Assembly: GCF_018424695.1 (NCBI RefSeq)
Contig: NZ_QTNQ01000009.1
Location: 1-64,000, forward strand
Source: Vannielia litorea
GTDB lineage: Bacteria > Pseudomonadota > Alphaproteobacteria > Rhodobacterales > Rhodobacteraceae
Direction: 5' to 3'
DNA length: 64,000 nt
The notes under the pieces were generated by a model. The model was not told the DNA's origin and made no database searches. It saw nothing but the letters and a program-made list of their open reading frames with translations. Positions 34,963-44,014 of the stretch are shown here, piece by piece. Within the stretch, counting starts at the first letter, position 1. The number at the start of each line of letters is the position of its first letter. The position numbers and the translations under genes were made by a program.

Positions 34963-36750
34963 ATGGATCAGTTTACTCTCAACCTGCTGTTCGTGGGCGC
35001 CTCCTTTGCGCTCTACATCGGCATCGCAGTCTGGGCCCGCGCGGGCTCGACCTCCGAGTTCTACGCCGCCGGGCGCGGCGTGCACCCTGTCACCAACGGC
35101 ATGGCCACGGCGGCCGACTGGATGTCGGCGGCCTCCTTCATCTCGATGGCGGGCCTCATCGCCTTCACCGGCTACGACAACAGCTCCTTCCTGATGGGTT
35201 GGACGGGCGGTTACGTGCTCCTCGCCCTGCTGCTTGCACCCTACCTGCGCAAGTTCGGCAAGTTCACCGTGTCCGAGTTCATCGGTGATCGCTTCTACTC
35301 CAAGACGGCGCGGCTGGTGGCCGTGATCTGCCTGCTGGTGGCCTCCATCACCTACGTGATCGGCCAGATGCAGGGTGTGGGCATCGCCTTCGGGCGGTTC
35401 CTCGAGATCGACGCCACCCTCGGCCTGCTGATCGGCGCCTGCGTGGTCTTCGCCTACGCGGTGTTCGGCGGCATGAAGGGCGTGACCTACACGCAGGTTG
35501 CCCAGTACTGCGTGCTGATCATGGCCTACACCATCCCGGCCATCTTCATCTCGCTGCAACTGACGGGCAACCCGATCCCGGCGCTGGGCCTCTTCGGCGA
35601 TCACGTCGCCTCGGGCGAGCCGCTTCTGGCCAAGCTCGACCAGATCGTGACCGACCTCGGCTTTGCCGAATACACCGCCGCCCATGGCTCGACCATCAAC
35701 ATGGTGCTCTTCACCCTGTCGCTGATGATCGGCACCGCTGGCCTGCCGCACGTCATCATGCGGTTCTTCACCGTGCCGCGCGTGTCCGATGCCCGCTGGT
35801 CCGCCGGCTGGAGCCTCGTCTTCATCGCACTGCTCTACCTGACGGCCCCGGCCGTGGGGGCCATGGCGCGCCTCAACATCTCCGAGCTGATGTGGCCCAA
35901 CGGCACCGGCGGCGAGGCGGTGAGCGTCGAGCAGATCGAAACCGCGCCGGAATACGCCTGGATGGCGACCTGGCAACAGACCGGCCTTCTGGGCTGGGAA
36001 GACAAGAACGGCGACGGCAAGATCCAGTACTACAACGATGCCAACGCCGACATGCAGGCCAAGGCCGAAGCGGCCGGTTGGGAAGGCAACGAGCTGACCA
36101 ACTTCAACCGCGACATCCTTGTGCTGGCCAACCCCGAGATCGCAAGCCTGCCGGGCTGGGTGATCGGCCTCGTGGCAGCGGGCGGCCTTGCGGCGGCGCT
36201 CTCCACGGCGGCAGGCCTGCTGCTGGCCATCTCCTCGGCGGTGTCGCATGACCTGCTGAAGGGCCAGCTGACGCCGAACATGTCGGAGAAGTCCGAGCTG
36301 CTGGCAGCGCGGATCTCGATGGCAGCGGCAATCGTCGTCGCGGTGATCCTCGGGCTCAACCCGCCCGGCTTCGCGGCACAGACGGTGGCCCTTGCCTTCG
36401 GCCTCGCGGCGGCCTCGATCTTTCCGGCGCTGATGATGGGCATCTTCTCGACCCGCATCAACAACACCGGCGCGGTGACGGGCATGCTCGCGGGCCTCGT
36501 GGTGACGCTGGTCTACATCTTCCTGCACAAGGGCTGGTTCTTCATCCCGGACACCAACTCCTTCACCGATGCCAACCCGCTGCTCGGCCCGGTGAAATCC
36601 ACCTCCTTCGGTGCGATCGGTGCCCTGGTGAACTTCATCGTCGCCTATGTCGTCTCGGGAATGACCAAGGACACCCCGCAGGAGATCAAGGATCTCGTAC
36701 AGAGTGTCCGCGTCCCACGCGGCGCCGGCGCGGCGGTCGAAGGCCACTGA
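34963..36750 (+). CDS. sodium:solute symporter, acetate-type (SSS family)
   Basis: A 595-residue SSS transporter with about 13 membrane segments. The FYAAGRGVHPVTNGMATAADWMSAASFISMAG block is the family signature. It differs from E. coli ActP by an insertion at residues ~305-395, probably extracytoplasmic, that contains an EF-hand-like calcium loop, D347-K-N-G-D-G-K-I354, extending to Y-Y-N358. Acetate or a related short-chain acid is the inferred substrate, because acs lies upstream in the same direction and DUF4212 partners occur with this clade. Strong palindromes follow the gene. Confidence 0.88.
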   Translation: MDQFTLNLLFVGASFALYIGIAVWARAGSTSEFYAAGRGVHPVTNGMATAADWMSAASFISMAGLIAFTGYDNSSFLMGWTGGYVLLALLLAPYLRKFGKFTVSEFIGDRFYSKTARLVAVICLLVASITYVIGQMQGVGIAFGRFLEIDATLGLLIGACVVFAYAVFGGMKGVTYTQVAQYCVLIMAYTIPAIFISLQLTGNPIPALGLFGDHVASGEPLLAKLDQIVTDLGFAEYTAAHGSTINMVLFTLSLMIGTAGLPHVIMRFFTVPRVSDARWSAGWSLVFIALLYLTAPAVGAMARLNISELMWPNGTGGEAVSVEQIETAPEYAWMATWQQTGLLGWEDKNGDGKIQYYNDANADMQAKAEAAGWEGNELTNFNRDILVLANPEIASLPGWVIGLVAAGGLAAALSTAAGLLLAISSAVSHDLLKGQLTPNMSEKSELLAARISMAAAIVVAVILGLNPPGFAAQTVALAFGLAAASIFPALMMGIFSTRINNTGAVTGMLAGLVVTLVYIFLHKGWFFIPDTNSFTDANPLLGPVKSTSFGAIGALVNFIVAYVVSGMTKDTPQEIKDLVQSVRVPRGAGAAVEGH

Positions 36751-36760
36751 GCTCCTCCCC

Positions 36761-36819
36761 CCGGGGCCGCGCGGCCCCGGCTTGCACCACCGTCCCTCCC
36801 GCGTCAGCGTGGGAGGGAC
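36761..36819 (+). terminator. two hairpins between symporter and DUF294 gene
   Basis: Bases 36761-36780 are a perfect 20-bp GC palindrome. A second hairpin pairs GTCCCTCCC (36792-36800) with GGGAGGGAC (36811-36819). They lie in the 91-bp gap after the symporter stop and may partly terminate or process the message, lowering expression of the downstream genes. Confidence 0.55.
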
Positions 36820-36841
36820 ACGCCACCAGAAGGCCCCCGCC

Positions 36842-38662
36842 ATGCCCCTTCCGGCTCCGCTGACCCAGTTTCTCGCCTCGGTTCACCCCTATGACAGCCT
36901 GCCCGCAGACGCGGTGGAGGCCCTGGCCGAGGCCTGCGAGGCCCGTGAGCTTGCCGCCGGAGAGGCTGCCTTTGCCGTAGGCGATGCCGTTCAGGCCCTC
37001 TACGTGATCGCCGAAGGCGCCTTTGAAATCACCGATGAAGCGGGCGTTCAGCTCTCCATCCTCGGCCCCCGCAATTCCTTTGGCGAGCGTGCGCTCCTGC
37101 GCAGCGAAACCGCCACCCGCACCGCCACGGCCACAGCGGCCTCCACGCTCATCGTGGTGCCCGCCGCCACGCTCTTCGAGCTGATCGCCGCCCACACCCC
37201 GGTGGCCCGCTTCTTTGACCGCCGCCGCCCCTCCCGAGCCGATGGCCGCAACCTCGCCACCTTGCCCGTCGAGCGCCTGATGACGGCTTCGCCCGCAAGT
37301 TGCCCGCCGCAAACGCCCATCTGCGAGGCCGCCCGGCTGATGCGCGACAGGCATATCTCCTCGATCTGCGTGAGCGATGACGCGGGCTTTCAGGGCATTG
37401 TCACCCTGCGCGACATGAACAGCCGCGTGGTTGTTGAGGGGCATGATCCTTGCGCGCCCGTCTCTTCGATCATGACGGCAAATCCCCTCACCCTCGGCCC
37501 CAAGGCGCTGGTGACGGATGTGCTGCACCTGATGGTCGAGCGCCGCATCGGGCATATCCCCATCGTCGAGGGGGCCACGCTTCTGGGCATCGTCACCCAG
37601 ACGGATCTGACCCGCGCCCAGGCGCTCTCCTCCGCCGATATCGTGGGCCGCGTCGCCAAATCCGCCGATGCCGACGAAATGGCCCGCGCCACCGCCGAGA
37701 TCCCGCAGTTGCTGGTTCAACTGGTCGACACCGGCAACCGCCACGAGGTGGTCACCCGGCTCATCACCGATATCGCCGACACCGCCACCCGTCGCCTGCT
37801 TGCCCTGGCGGAGGAAAATCTGGGCCCGCCGCCCGTGCCCTACCTCTGGCTCGCCTGCGGCAGCCAGGGCCGGCAGGAGCAAACCGGCGTGTCGGATCAG
37901 GACAATTGCCTGATCCTCTCCGACGCGGCAGGCGAAGCCGACATGGCCTATTTCCACGATCTCGCCCGCTTCGTCGCCCAGGGCCTCGACCGCTGCGGCT
38001 ATTTCTTCTGTCCGGGCGACATGATGGCGACCAACCCGCGCTGGTGCCAGCCTCTGCGGGTGTGGCGGGAGTATTTCCAGCGCTGGATCGCCAAGCCCGA
38101 CCCGGAGGCCCAGATGCTGGCCTCCGTCATGTTCGATCTTCGCCCCATCGGCGGTGACGAGGGGCTGTTTGCCAGCCTTCAGGCCGACACGCTGGGGGCG
38201 GCCTCGGCCAACTCGATCTTCACCGCGCATATGATCTCGAACTCGCTCAAGCACCAGCCGCCGCTGGGGCTGCTGCGCGGTCTGGCCACCATCCGCTCGG
38301 GCGATCACCGCAACCAGCTCGACCTCAAGCTCAACGGCGTTGTGCCAGTGGTCGACCTCGGGCGGGTCTATGCCCTGCAGGGCCAGCTCCGCCCGGTCAA
38401 CACCCGCGCCCGGCTGGAGGCCGCCGTGGCGGCGGGCGTGGTCTCGCACTCTGGCGGAGCCGACCTGCTCGATGCTTACGATCTCATCGCCACCACCCGG
38501 CTTGAGCATCAGGTGCGGCAGGTGAAAGCGGGCACGCGGCCCGGCAACTACCTCGACCCTTCGCAGCTGTCGGATTTCGAGCGCAGCCACCTGCGCGATG
38601 CCTTCGTGGTGGTCAAGACGATGCAATCCTCTGTGGGATCGGGCAAAGGAGCGCTAGGATAA
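36842..38662 (+). CDS. cNMP-binding / CBS-pair / DUF294 nucleotidyltransferase-like protein
   Basis: A 606-residue cytoplasmic protein. Residues ~20-120 form a cyclic-nucleotide-binding-like barrel (LAAGEAAFAVGDAVQALYVIAEG). Two CBS repeats follow at ~145-270 (VERLMTASPASCPPQTPICEAARLM and SSIMTANPLTLGPKALVTDV). A DUF294 nucleotidyltransferase-like region has LACGSQGRQEQTGVSDQDN near 340, with the G-S-x-x-R and D-x-D residues, and a C-terminal DUF294 substrate-binding domain ends the protein. It is a known companion of DUF4212/SSS acetate genes. It probably senses energy charge or nucleotides through its CBS pair and controls transport or signalling. Confidence 0.85.
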   Translation: MPLPAPLTQFLASVHPYDSLPADAVEALAEACEARELAAGEAAFAVGDAVQALYVIAEGAFEITDEAGVQLSILGPRNSFGERALLRSETATRTATATAASTLIVVPAATLFELIAAHTPVARFFDRRRPSRADGRNLATLPVERLMTASPASCPPQTPICEAARLMRDRHISSICVSDDAGFQGIVTLRDMNSRVVVEGHDPCAPVSSIMTANPLTLGPKALVTDVLHLMVERRIGHIPIVEGATLLGIVTQTDLTRAQALSSADIVGRVAKSADADEMARATAEIPQLLVQLVDTGNRHEVVTRLITDIADTATRRLLALAEENLGPPPVPYLWLACGSQGRQEQTGVSDQDNCLILSDAAGEADMAYFHDLARFVAQGLDRCGYFFCPGDMMATNPRWCQPLRVWREYFQRWIAKPDPEAQMLASVMFDLRPIGGDEGLFASLQADTLGAASANSIFTAHMISNSLKHQPPLGLLRGLATIRSGDHRNQLDLKLNGVVPVVDLGRVYALQGQLRPVNTRARLEAAVAAGVVSHSGGADLLDAYDLIATTRLEHQVRQVKAGTRPGNYLDPSQLSDFERSHLRDAFVVVKTMQSSVGSGKGALG

Positions 38663-38665
38663 GCC

Positions 38666-39184
38666 ATGTTTGTTGAACTCATCGCCACGCTCTTCGCCGG
38701 GGTCGGCTGCGCCGGCATCGCCATGCTGCTGAACAGGCTCACCGGCCGCCGGCTGCCCAAATGGGTCATGCCCATCGCAGCGGGGGCGGGGATGATCGGG
38801 ATGACCATCTATAACGAGTACACCTGGTACGAGCGCACCTCGGCGCGGCTCCCCGAGGGTGTAACCGTGGCCATGACGGTGGAGGAGCAAAGCTGGCTCC
38901 GGCCCTGGACGCAAGCCTGGCCCTACACCAAACGTTTCGTCGCGGTCGACACAGGCAGTGCCCGTCGCAATGCGGCCCTGCCGGATCAGCACCTGCTCGA
39001 TCTCTACTTCTTCGGGCGCTGGGCGCCGGTCAACCGGGCGCCCCTTCTGCTGGACTGCGCCGCGCGCCGCTCTGCCTTGCTGCTGGATGGGGCCGACTTC
39101 GGCGAAGACGGCGCGGTGGCGGATGCCGATTGGCAGGCCGTGCCAGAGGGCGATCCGATCCACAGGATCGTCTGCGAGGCCTGA
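38666..39184 (+). CDS. membrane-anchored protein of unknown function
   Basis: A 172-residue protein with two N-terminal membrane helices (FVELIATLFAGVGCAGIAMLL and WVMPIAAGAGMIGMTIYNEYTWYE). The C-terminal ~115 residues contain GVTVAMTVEEQSWLRPWTQAWPY and DLYFFGRWAPVNRAPLLLDC. I recognise no named domain, but it reads like a normal coding gene and is packed between DUF294 (3 bases) and the exonuclease gene (1 base). Co-expression suggests it works with the DUF294 protein or the exonuclease at the membrane. Confidence 0.7.
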   Translation: MFVELIATLFAGVGCAGIAMLLNRLTGRRLPKWVMPIAAGAGMIGMTIYNEYTWYERTSARLPEGVTVAMTVEEQSWLRPWTQAWPYTKRFVAVDTGSARRNAALPDQHLLDLYFFGRWAPVNRAPLLLDCAARRSALLLDGADFGEDGAVADADWQAVPEGDPIHRIVCEA

Positions 39185-39185
39185 C

Positions 39186-40598
39186 ATGCCCACCCTCCTC
39201 GGCCTGCGCCTGCGCATTTTTCTCTTCTTCGCCTTGCTGGCGGTGGGCGGGGCAGCGCTTGCAGCGGGGGCGCTTGCCTTCGGCTGGTCGCGCGCCGAGG
39301 GCGCACTGCCCACCGCGCCCTTCGTCACCGCTTTTGTCGTTTTCGCCTTCCTCAACGCGGCCCTCGCCCTCGGCATCTGGCTGCTTTTCGACGAGCACCT
39401 CGCCAAGCCGATCAACCGCCTCGCCGCCGCCCTGCGCCTGCAAGCCCACGCCGGGGTGCCCCAGGGCATCGAGGCCGTGCCGGCTAAGTACCTGGGTGAC
39501 CTTGCACCCGCCGCGCGCGCCCTGTCCAAGTCGGTGCACGGATCGCTCTCCGACACCGCTGGCCACCTCGCGGCGCGGGGCCGTTCCCGGCGGGCCGATA
39601 GCGCATGGCTCACCGATCTGCTCTCCGAGATCCCGATTGCAACCCTTCTGCTGAACCCCGCGCAAGAGATCGTCCTCTACGACGCGCAGGCCGCCGATAT
39701 CCTCTCCGCGATCGCGCCGCCCCGCCTGAAGGCGCCGCTGTCGGACTACTTCGATCCCGCAAGCCTTGCAGAGGCGACCAGCCAACTCTCTGGCGCGGTC
39801 GAGGTGGTTGAACTCCGCCTGCAAGACAGTGCCCATACCCACAGCTTCGACGCCAAGCTGAAGGCGCTCAGCGACGGCGGGCACATGCTTTTCATCGACA
39901 TTCACCCCGATCAACGCAGTCGCATTTCCGCCCGCCCGCTGGTCTTCGACTTCGACCTGATGAGCGCCGCCGATACCGGTGCAATCCACGACACCCCGCT
40001 GAAAGACCTCTGCTTCGTGGCCTTCGACACCGAAACGACGGGGCTCTCCGTCAGCAAGGACGACGTGGTGCAACTGGGCGCGGTTCGGGTGCTGAACGGG
40101 CGCGTGGTCGAGGGCGAGGTGGTGGATACTTACGTCAACCCCGGTCGCCCGATCCCACCCGCCTCCACCCGCATCCACAAGATCACCGATGCCGACGTGG
40201 CCGGGGCGCCCGGCATCGCAAAGGTGGCCCGCGCGCTGCACCATTTCTCGCAGGAGGCGGTGCTCGTGGCCCATAACGCCCCCTTCGACATTGGCCTGCT
40301 GCGCAAATACGCGCCCGAAACCGGGGTGGAGTGGGACCATCCCGTGCTCGACACGGTGCTGCTCTCTGCGGTGATTTTCGGCACCACCGAGGCCCACACG
40401 CTGGATGCCCTCTGCGACCGGCTCGCCATCACAATCCCGCCCGAGCTGCGCCACACCGCGCTGGGCGATGCGCGCGCCACCGCCGATGCGCTCGTCAAGC
40501 TGCTGCCCCTGCTGGAAGGGCGGGGTATCCGCACCTTCGGCGCGCTTGTGCAGGAAACCCGCAAGCATGGCCGCCTCCTGCGCGACATGAACGCCTGA
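39186..40598 (+). CDS. membrane-anchored DEDDh exonuclease with PAS-like region
   Basis: A 470-residue protein. Two N-terminal helices (LGLRLRIFLFFALLAVGGAALA and APFVTAFVVFAFLNAALALGIWLLF) lead into a HAMP-like segment (LAKPINRLAAALRLQ). A PAS-like domain (IPIATLLLNPAQEIVLYDAQA) follows at ~150-260. The C-terminus is a DnaQ-type 3'-5' exonuclease with VAFDTETTGLSVSKDD, LVAHNAPFDIGLLRK and HTALGDARATADAL, so the D-E-D-D-h residues are all present. It resembles a histidine kinase whose output domain is an exonuclease. The target nucleic acid or nucleotide is unknown; its place after the acetate genes is conserved in proteobacteria. Confidence 0.85.
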   Translation: MPTLLGLRLRIFLFFALLAVGGAALAAGALAFGWSRAEGALPTAPFVTAFVVFAFLNAALALGIWLLFDEHLAKPINRLAAALRLQAHAGVPQGIEAVPAKYLGDLAPAARALSKSVHGSLSDTAGHLAARGRSRRADSAWLTDLLSEIPIATLLLNPAQEIVLYDAQAADILSAIAPPRLKAPLSDYFDPASLAEATSQLSGAVEVVELRLQDSAHTHSFDAKLKALSDGGHMLFIDIHPDQRSRISARPLVFDFDLMSAADTGAIHDTPLKDLCFVAFDTETTGLSVSKDDVVQLGAVRVLNGRVVEGEVVDTYVNPGRPIPPASTRIHKITDADVAGAPGIAKVARALHHFSQEAVLVAHNAPFDIGLLRKYAPETGVEWDHPVLDTVLLSAVIFGTTEAHTLDALCDRLAITIPPELRHTALGDARATADALVKLLPLLEGRGIRTFGALVQETRKHGRLLRDMNA

Positions 40599-40675
40599 AC
40601 CCGGCGCGCCTCCGCCTACCCGGGCTTGACCGCTGCCACCCTGGCTGCCCATGCTGCAGGGCAAAGGAGGGCCGC

Positions 40676-41437
40676 ATGCGCCTCTTGCCGATCATCCTGG
40701 GCCTCGGCCTCACCGCCCCCGCCGAAGCCGAACTGGCCCACCGCGAAACCATCGGCGGCCTGCGCGGCGTGTCGCTGGCCTATGATGCCGAGGTCTGTGG
40801 TGTCTGGGTCGCGACGGAGGGGCGCGAGGTGATCCTGATGTCCACCACGGGCCGCGAGATCATGCGGTTTGACAGCGGCATGTCCTCGGTCCGCAGCCTC
40901 ACGGTGGAAGAGGGCGGCCTGCTGCTGGCCAACGGATGGGGCACCTTCCGCCGGGTCGACCGGCAGGGCAGGGCGATCGAGAGCGACTTCAGCCTTTCGG
41001 CCACCCTCGTCGATACCGAAGGCCTGCACCGCGACGCCGACGGCAGCTTTCTCGTGGTCGAGGATGACCCCTCCCGGCTGATGCGCGTGGCGCCCGACGG
41101 CACCCTGCTGGTGGAACTCCAGGGCGATCTCTTCGATCCGCCCATGATCGAGCCGCAGGGCGTGGCGCGTGACCCGTTCTCGGGCAACATCCTCGTGGTG
41201 GATGACAACGAAGGGCTCAACGCCTTGTTCGAACTGGCCCCCGATGGCAGGGTGCTCACCGTGACCCCGCTCTCGGAATGGGGCTACGATGCGGAGGGCG
41301 TGGCGCTTCAGCCTGAAACCGGCACGCTCTTTGTCGGCTTCGACGGAGGGCAGGCCCTCGCCATCTTCGATTGGCGCCCGTCGGGCATGTCGATCTCCGA
41401 GCCGCTGGATCGCGGCCCCGACTGCGCTTTCATGTAG
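40676..41437 (+). CDS. exported beta-propeller protein (SdiA-regulated/SMP-30-like)
   Basis: A 253-residue protein with a short signal peptide (MRLLPIILGLGLTAPAEAE). The mature part is made of repeated four-strand blades with the pattern G-x-h-h-h-x-x-D-D and LSxxG-like turns: for example LHRDADGSFLVVEDDPSRLMRV, VARDPFSGNILVVDDNEGLNAL and VALQPETGTLFVGFDGGQ. The order and the paired acidic residues fit the SdiA-regulated/phytase-like propeller group. It is presumably periplasmic and may bind a small ligand or metal; no enzymatic role is shown. AAAGGAGG lies before the ATG. It sits downstream of the exonuclease gene after 77 bases. Confidence 0.6.
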   Translation: MRLLPIILGLGLTAPAEAELAHRETIGGLRGVSLAYDAEVCGVWVATEGREVILMSTTGREIMRFDSGMSSVRSLTVEEGGLLLANGWGTFRRVDRQGRAIESDFSLSATLVDTEGLHRDADGSFLVVEDDPSRLMRVAPDGTLLVELQGDLFDPPMIEPQGVARDPFSGNILVVDDNEGLNALFELAPDGRVLTVTPLSEWGYDAEGVALQPETGTLFVGFDGGQALAIFDWRPSGMSISEPLDRGPDCAFM

Positions 41438-41447
41438 GAGACCCTCT

Positions 41448-41861
41448 ATGGATGTGAACTGGACAGGCGGCTGCTTCTGCGGCGCCCTGCGTTACCGCGT
41501 GACGGAGGAGCCCCGGCTGAAAGCCCAGTGTCACTGCCGCGCCTGCACCCACATCTCCGGCGGCGGGCCGAACTACTTCATGGTGATCCCGCCCGACAGC
41601 TTCGCCTGGGAGGCGGGTGAGGCAGCCGAGTTCAGCCGTCCTGACAGCGCCCGCGCGGTCTGGCGCGCCTTCTGTCCCACCTGCGGCACCCACATCCTCA
41701 GCCGCCGCCGGGGCCTCCAGGGCGTGGTGCTGAAGGTGGGCACGCTGGATAGGCCCGAAGTCTTCGAAGGTGCCAGCATCGCCATCTTCTGCGAAGAAGC
41801 GCTGCCATGGCTGACGGTGCCCGAGGGGGTCACCGCCTTCGACACCCTGCCGGAAAGCTAG
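41448..41861 (+). CDS. GFA-family protein (glutathione-dependent formaldehyde-activating enzyme-like)
   Basis: A 137-residue zinc protein with the GFA/CENP-V fold. The metal-binding cysteines are seen in GGCFCGALRY (C-x-C), QCHCRACTHISGG (C-x-C-x-x-C) and FCPTCGTHIL (C-x-x-C). Family members act on S-hydroxymethylglutathione or have unknown roles. It begins 10 bases after the propeller gene stop and overlaps the convergent oxidoreductase gene by 4 bases. GGAGACCCTCT before the ATG gives a weak ribosome site. Confidence 0.8.
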   Translation: MDVNWTGGCFCGALRYRVTEEPRLKAQCHCRACTHISGGGPNYFMVIPPDSFAWEAGEAAEFSRPDSARAVWRAFCPTCGTHILSRRRGLQGVVLKVGTLDRPEVFEGASIAIFCEEALPWLTVPEGVTAFDTLPES

Positions 41862-42877
41862 AGGCTTACCGCCCTGCCAGTTCGAATGCTCTCGTCGGCG
41901 GCAAGGCAGATGGCAAGGCTCTGCACCGCATCCTCCATGTGGCGCGCGAGGTCGATATCCTCGGCAATCGCCCTGAGCAGAAAGGCCTGCTCGGCATCGC
42001 AGAGCCCCTGATGGTCCGGCTCGTCCGACAGGTCGATCACCTCGTCGCCGCGTCCAGGCCGGTGCACCCGCAACCCACCCACCTTCGAATGCCCGTCGAT
42101 CTCCGCCGAGCCGCCCTTGTCGCCGTCGATGATCGACACGGCGCCGCCGGGGCTGACGACATCCTTCACGAAGAAGGCCGTCTCCGACATCATCGGCCCC
42201 CAGCCCGCCTCGTACCAGCCCACCGAGCCATCGTCGAAGACCACCTGAAACTGGCCGTAGTTGTACATCTCCGGGGCAATCTCATCGGTCAGCCGCAGCC
42301 CCATGCCATGCACTCGGACGGGCCGTGCATCGGTGATCTGGCACATGACATCCACGTAATGCACCCCGCAATCCACGATGGGCGAGGTGGTTTGCATCAG
42401 CGCCTTGTGCGCCTCCCATTCCGCGCCGGTGGATTGCTGGTTCAGGTTCAGCCGAAACACATAGGGCGGCCCCAGCGCGCGGGCCTCGGCGATGAGCCGC
42501 TGCCACGAGGGGTGATGCCGCAGGATGTAGCCCACCGCCAGCTTCCGTCCCGTCGCCTCCGCGGTGTCCACCGCGCGGCGGGCGTCCTCGACCGTGGCAG
42601 CCAGCGGCTTTTCCACGAACACATGCGCGCCCGCCTCCATGGCCGCGATGGCATAGGCGGCATGGCTGTCGGTCCGGGTGGCGATCACCACCAGATCGGG
42701 CTTCAGGGCCAGCCCCTCCTCGAAGCGTGTCATCAACGGATAGCCCTGCAACTCGGGCTCCAGATCCGGCGCCGAGCGGTTCACCAGCCCGATGATCTCG
42801 CTTTCCGGATGGGTGTGATGGGCCAGCGCATGGCTTTGCCCCATGGTCCCCAGACCAACGATCAGAACCCGTGTCAT
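41858..42877 (-). CDS. Gfo/Idh/MocA-family oxidoreductase (first)
   Basis: A 339-residue NAD(P)-dependent sugar dehydrogenase. The N-terminal Rossmann fold is TRVLIVGLGTMGQSHALAHH, and the EKP motif is HVFVEKPLAATVEDARRAV near residue 95. The C-terminal alpha/beta substrate domain has the usual DCGVHYVDVM histidine block. The partner substrate is likely a sugar, inositol or amino sugar. It lies divergent from the SIS-domain gene, with a 104-bp shared upstream region that contains a small hairpin (GCCCTG-loop-CAGGGC, 42937-42953). Confidence 0.82.
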   Translation of the reverse strand: MTRVLIVGLGTMGQSHALAHHTHPESEIIGLVNRSAPDLEPELQGYPLMTRFEEGLALKPDLVVIATRTDSHAAYAIAAMEAGAHVFVEKPLAATVEDARRAVDTAEATGRKLAVGYILRHHPSWQRLIAEARALGPPYVFRLNLNQQSTGAEWEAHKALMQTTSPIVDCGVHYVDVMCQITDARPVRVHGMGLRLTDEIAPEMYNYGQFQVVFDDGSVGWYEAGWGPMMSETAFFVKDVVSPGGAVSIIDGDKGGSAEIDGHSKVGGLRVHRPGRGDEVIDLSDEPDHQGLCDAEQAFLLRAIAEDIDLARHMEDAVQSLAICLAADESIRTGRAVSL

Positions 42878-42981
42878 GACCCCCTCCCTTTGCCCCGAGA
42901 CTGACCCGGACGGGCCGGGAGAGCAAGCCTTGTGCCGCCCTGTTTTGCAGGGCAGGGTAGCGCTAACAGGGAGACGGCGCG

Positions 42982-44004
42982 ATGACGGAAAAAAGCCTGA
43001 TGCGGCAGGAGATCGAGGAGATCCCCGCTGCGGTGGAGCGGCTCTTGGCGGCGGAGGCGGTGCCCCGCGTGGCCCGCCGGGTGGCGGCGGATGATCCGGC
43101 CTTCTTCGTCACCGTCGCGCGCGGCTCGTCTGACCACGCCTGCACCTTCTTCAAATACGCCACCGAGCTGGTGCTGGGCCGGGCATCCGCCTCGGTCGGC
43201 CCCTCCGTGGCCTCGGTCTACCGTGCGCCACTGAGGTTGGAGCGGGCGGTGGCGCTCTCGGTCTCGCAATCGGGCGGCAGCCCCGACATCGTCGAGATGA
43301 CAGGTGCCGCCCGCGCGGGCGGGGCGCTCACGCTGGCGCTCACCAACACGCCGGACTCGGCGCTCGCGGGCGCGGCGGAGGAGGTGGTGGATATCTGCGC
43401 GGGCCCCGAGCACTCGGTGGCCGCCACCAAGAGCTTCGTCACCTCCGCGCTCGCCGCACTCTGGCTGGTGGCCGAGGTCGCGCAGGACGCCGCGCTGCTC
43501 GCCGCCATCCGTGCGCTGCCCGAGGCACTGGGCCGCGCGGCGCAGGCCGACTGGTCTGCCGCCGCACAGGCCATGGGAGAGGGCGGCTCGCTTTACGTGC
43601 TGGGGCGGGGTCCGGGCTGGGCGATGGCGCAGGAGGCAGCGCTGAAGTTCAAGGAATGCTGCCAGACCCATGCCGAGGCCTATTCCTCCGCCGAGGTTCT
43701 GCACGGGCCGGTCTCCATTGTCGGGCGCGGTTTTCCGGTGCTGGCGCTGGCCTGCGGCGATGCCGCCGAGGCAGGCGTGGCCGAGATGGCTGACCGGCTC
43801 GCAGGGCAGGGGGCCGAGGTCTTTGCCACAACGCCACTGGCACGGGCGGCCCAGGTGCTGGATGCGCCCCGCACCGGCCACGGGCTGACCGATCCGCTTG
43901 CGCTGATCGTCGCCTTCTATGCCATGGCGGAGGCGGTCGCCCGTGCCCGCGGCCTCAACCCCGACGCTCCGCCACATCTCCGCAAGGCGACCGAAACCCG
44001 CTGA
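42982..44004 (+). CDS. SIS-domain sugar isomerase/deaminase
   Basis: A 340-residue protein with two SIS domains and no glutaminase domain. The first SIS carries TVARGSSDHACTFFKY and LSVSQSGGSPDIVEM; the second carries LYVLGRGPGWAMAQEAALKFKE and SAEVLHGPVSIVG. This is the GlmS-like class without the N-terminal amidotransferase, including NagB-II glucosamine-6-phosphate deaminases, FrlB and AgaS. It probably acts on an amino- or ketosugar phosphate in the cytoplasm. It starts with ATG after GGGAGACGGCGCG. It is divergent from one oxidoreductase gene and convergent with the ABC permeases. Confidence 0.78.
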   Translation: MTEKSLMRQEIEEIPAAVERLLAAEAVPRVARRVAADDPAFFVTVARGSSDHACTFFKYATELVLGRASASVGPSVASVYRAPLRLERAVALSVSQSGGSPDIVEMTGAARAGGALTLALTNTPDSALAGAAEEVVDICAGPEHSVAATKSFVTSALAALWLVAEVAQDAALLAAIRALPEALGRAAQADWSAAAQAMGEGGSLYVLGRGPGWAMAQEAALKFKECCQTHAEAYSSAEVLHGPVSIVGRGFPVLALACGDAAEAGVAEMADRLAGQGAEVFATTPLARAAQVLDAPRTGHGLTDPLALIVAFYAMAEAVARARGLNPDAPPHLRKATETR

Positions 44005-44014
44005 CCGGCCCGTC

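Noticed and set aside
34903..38626. Two ~646-codon minus-strand frames opposite the symporter and the DUF294 gene
   Set aside because: Antisense shadows with His/Arg/Gly-rich products; the plus-strand genes are clear.
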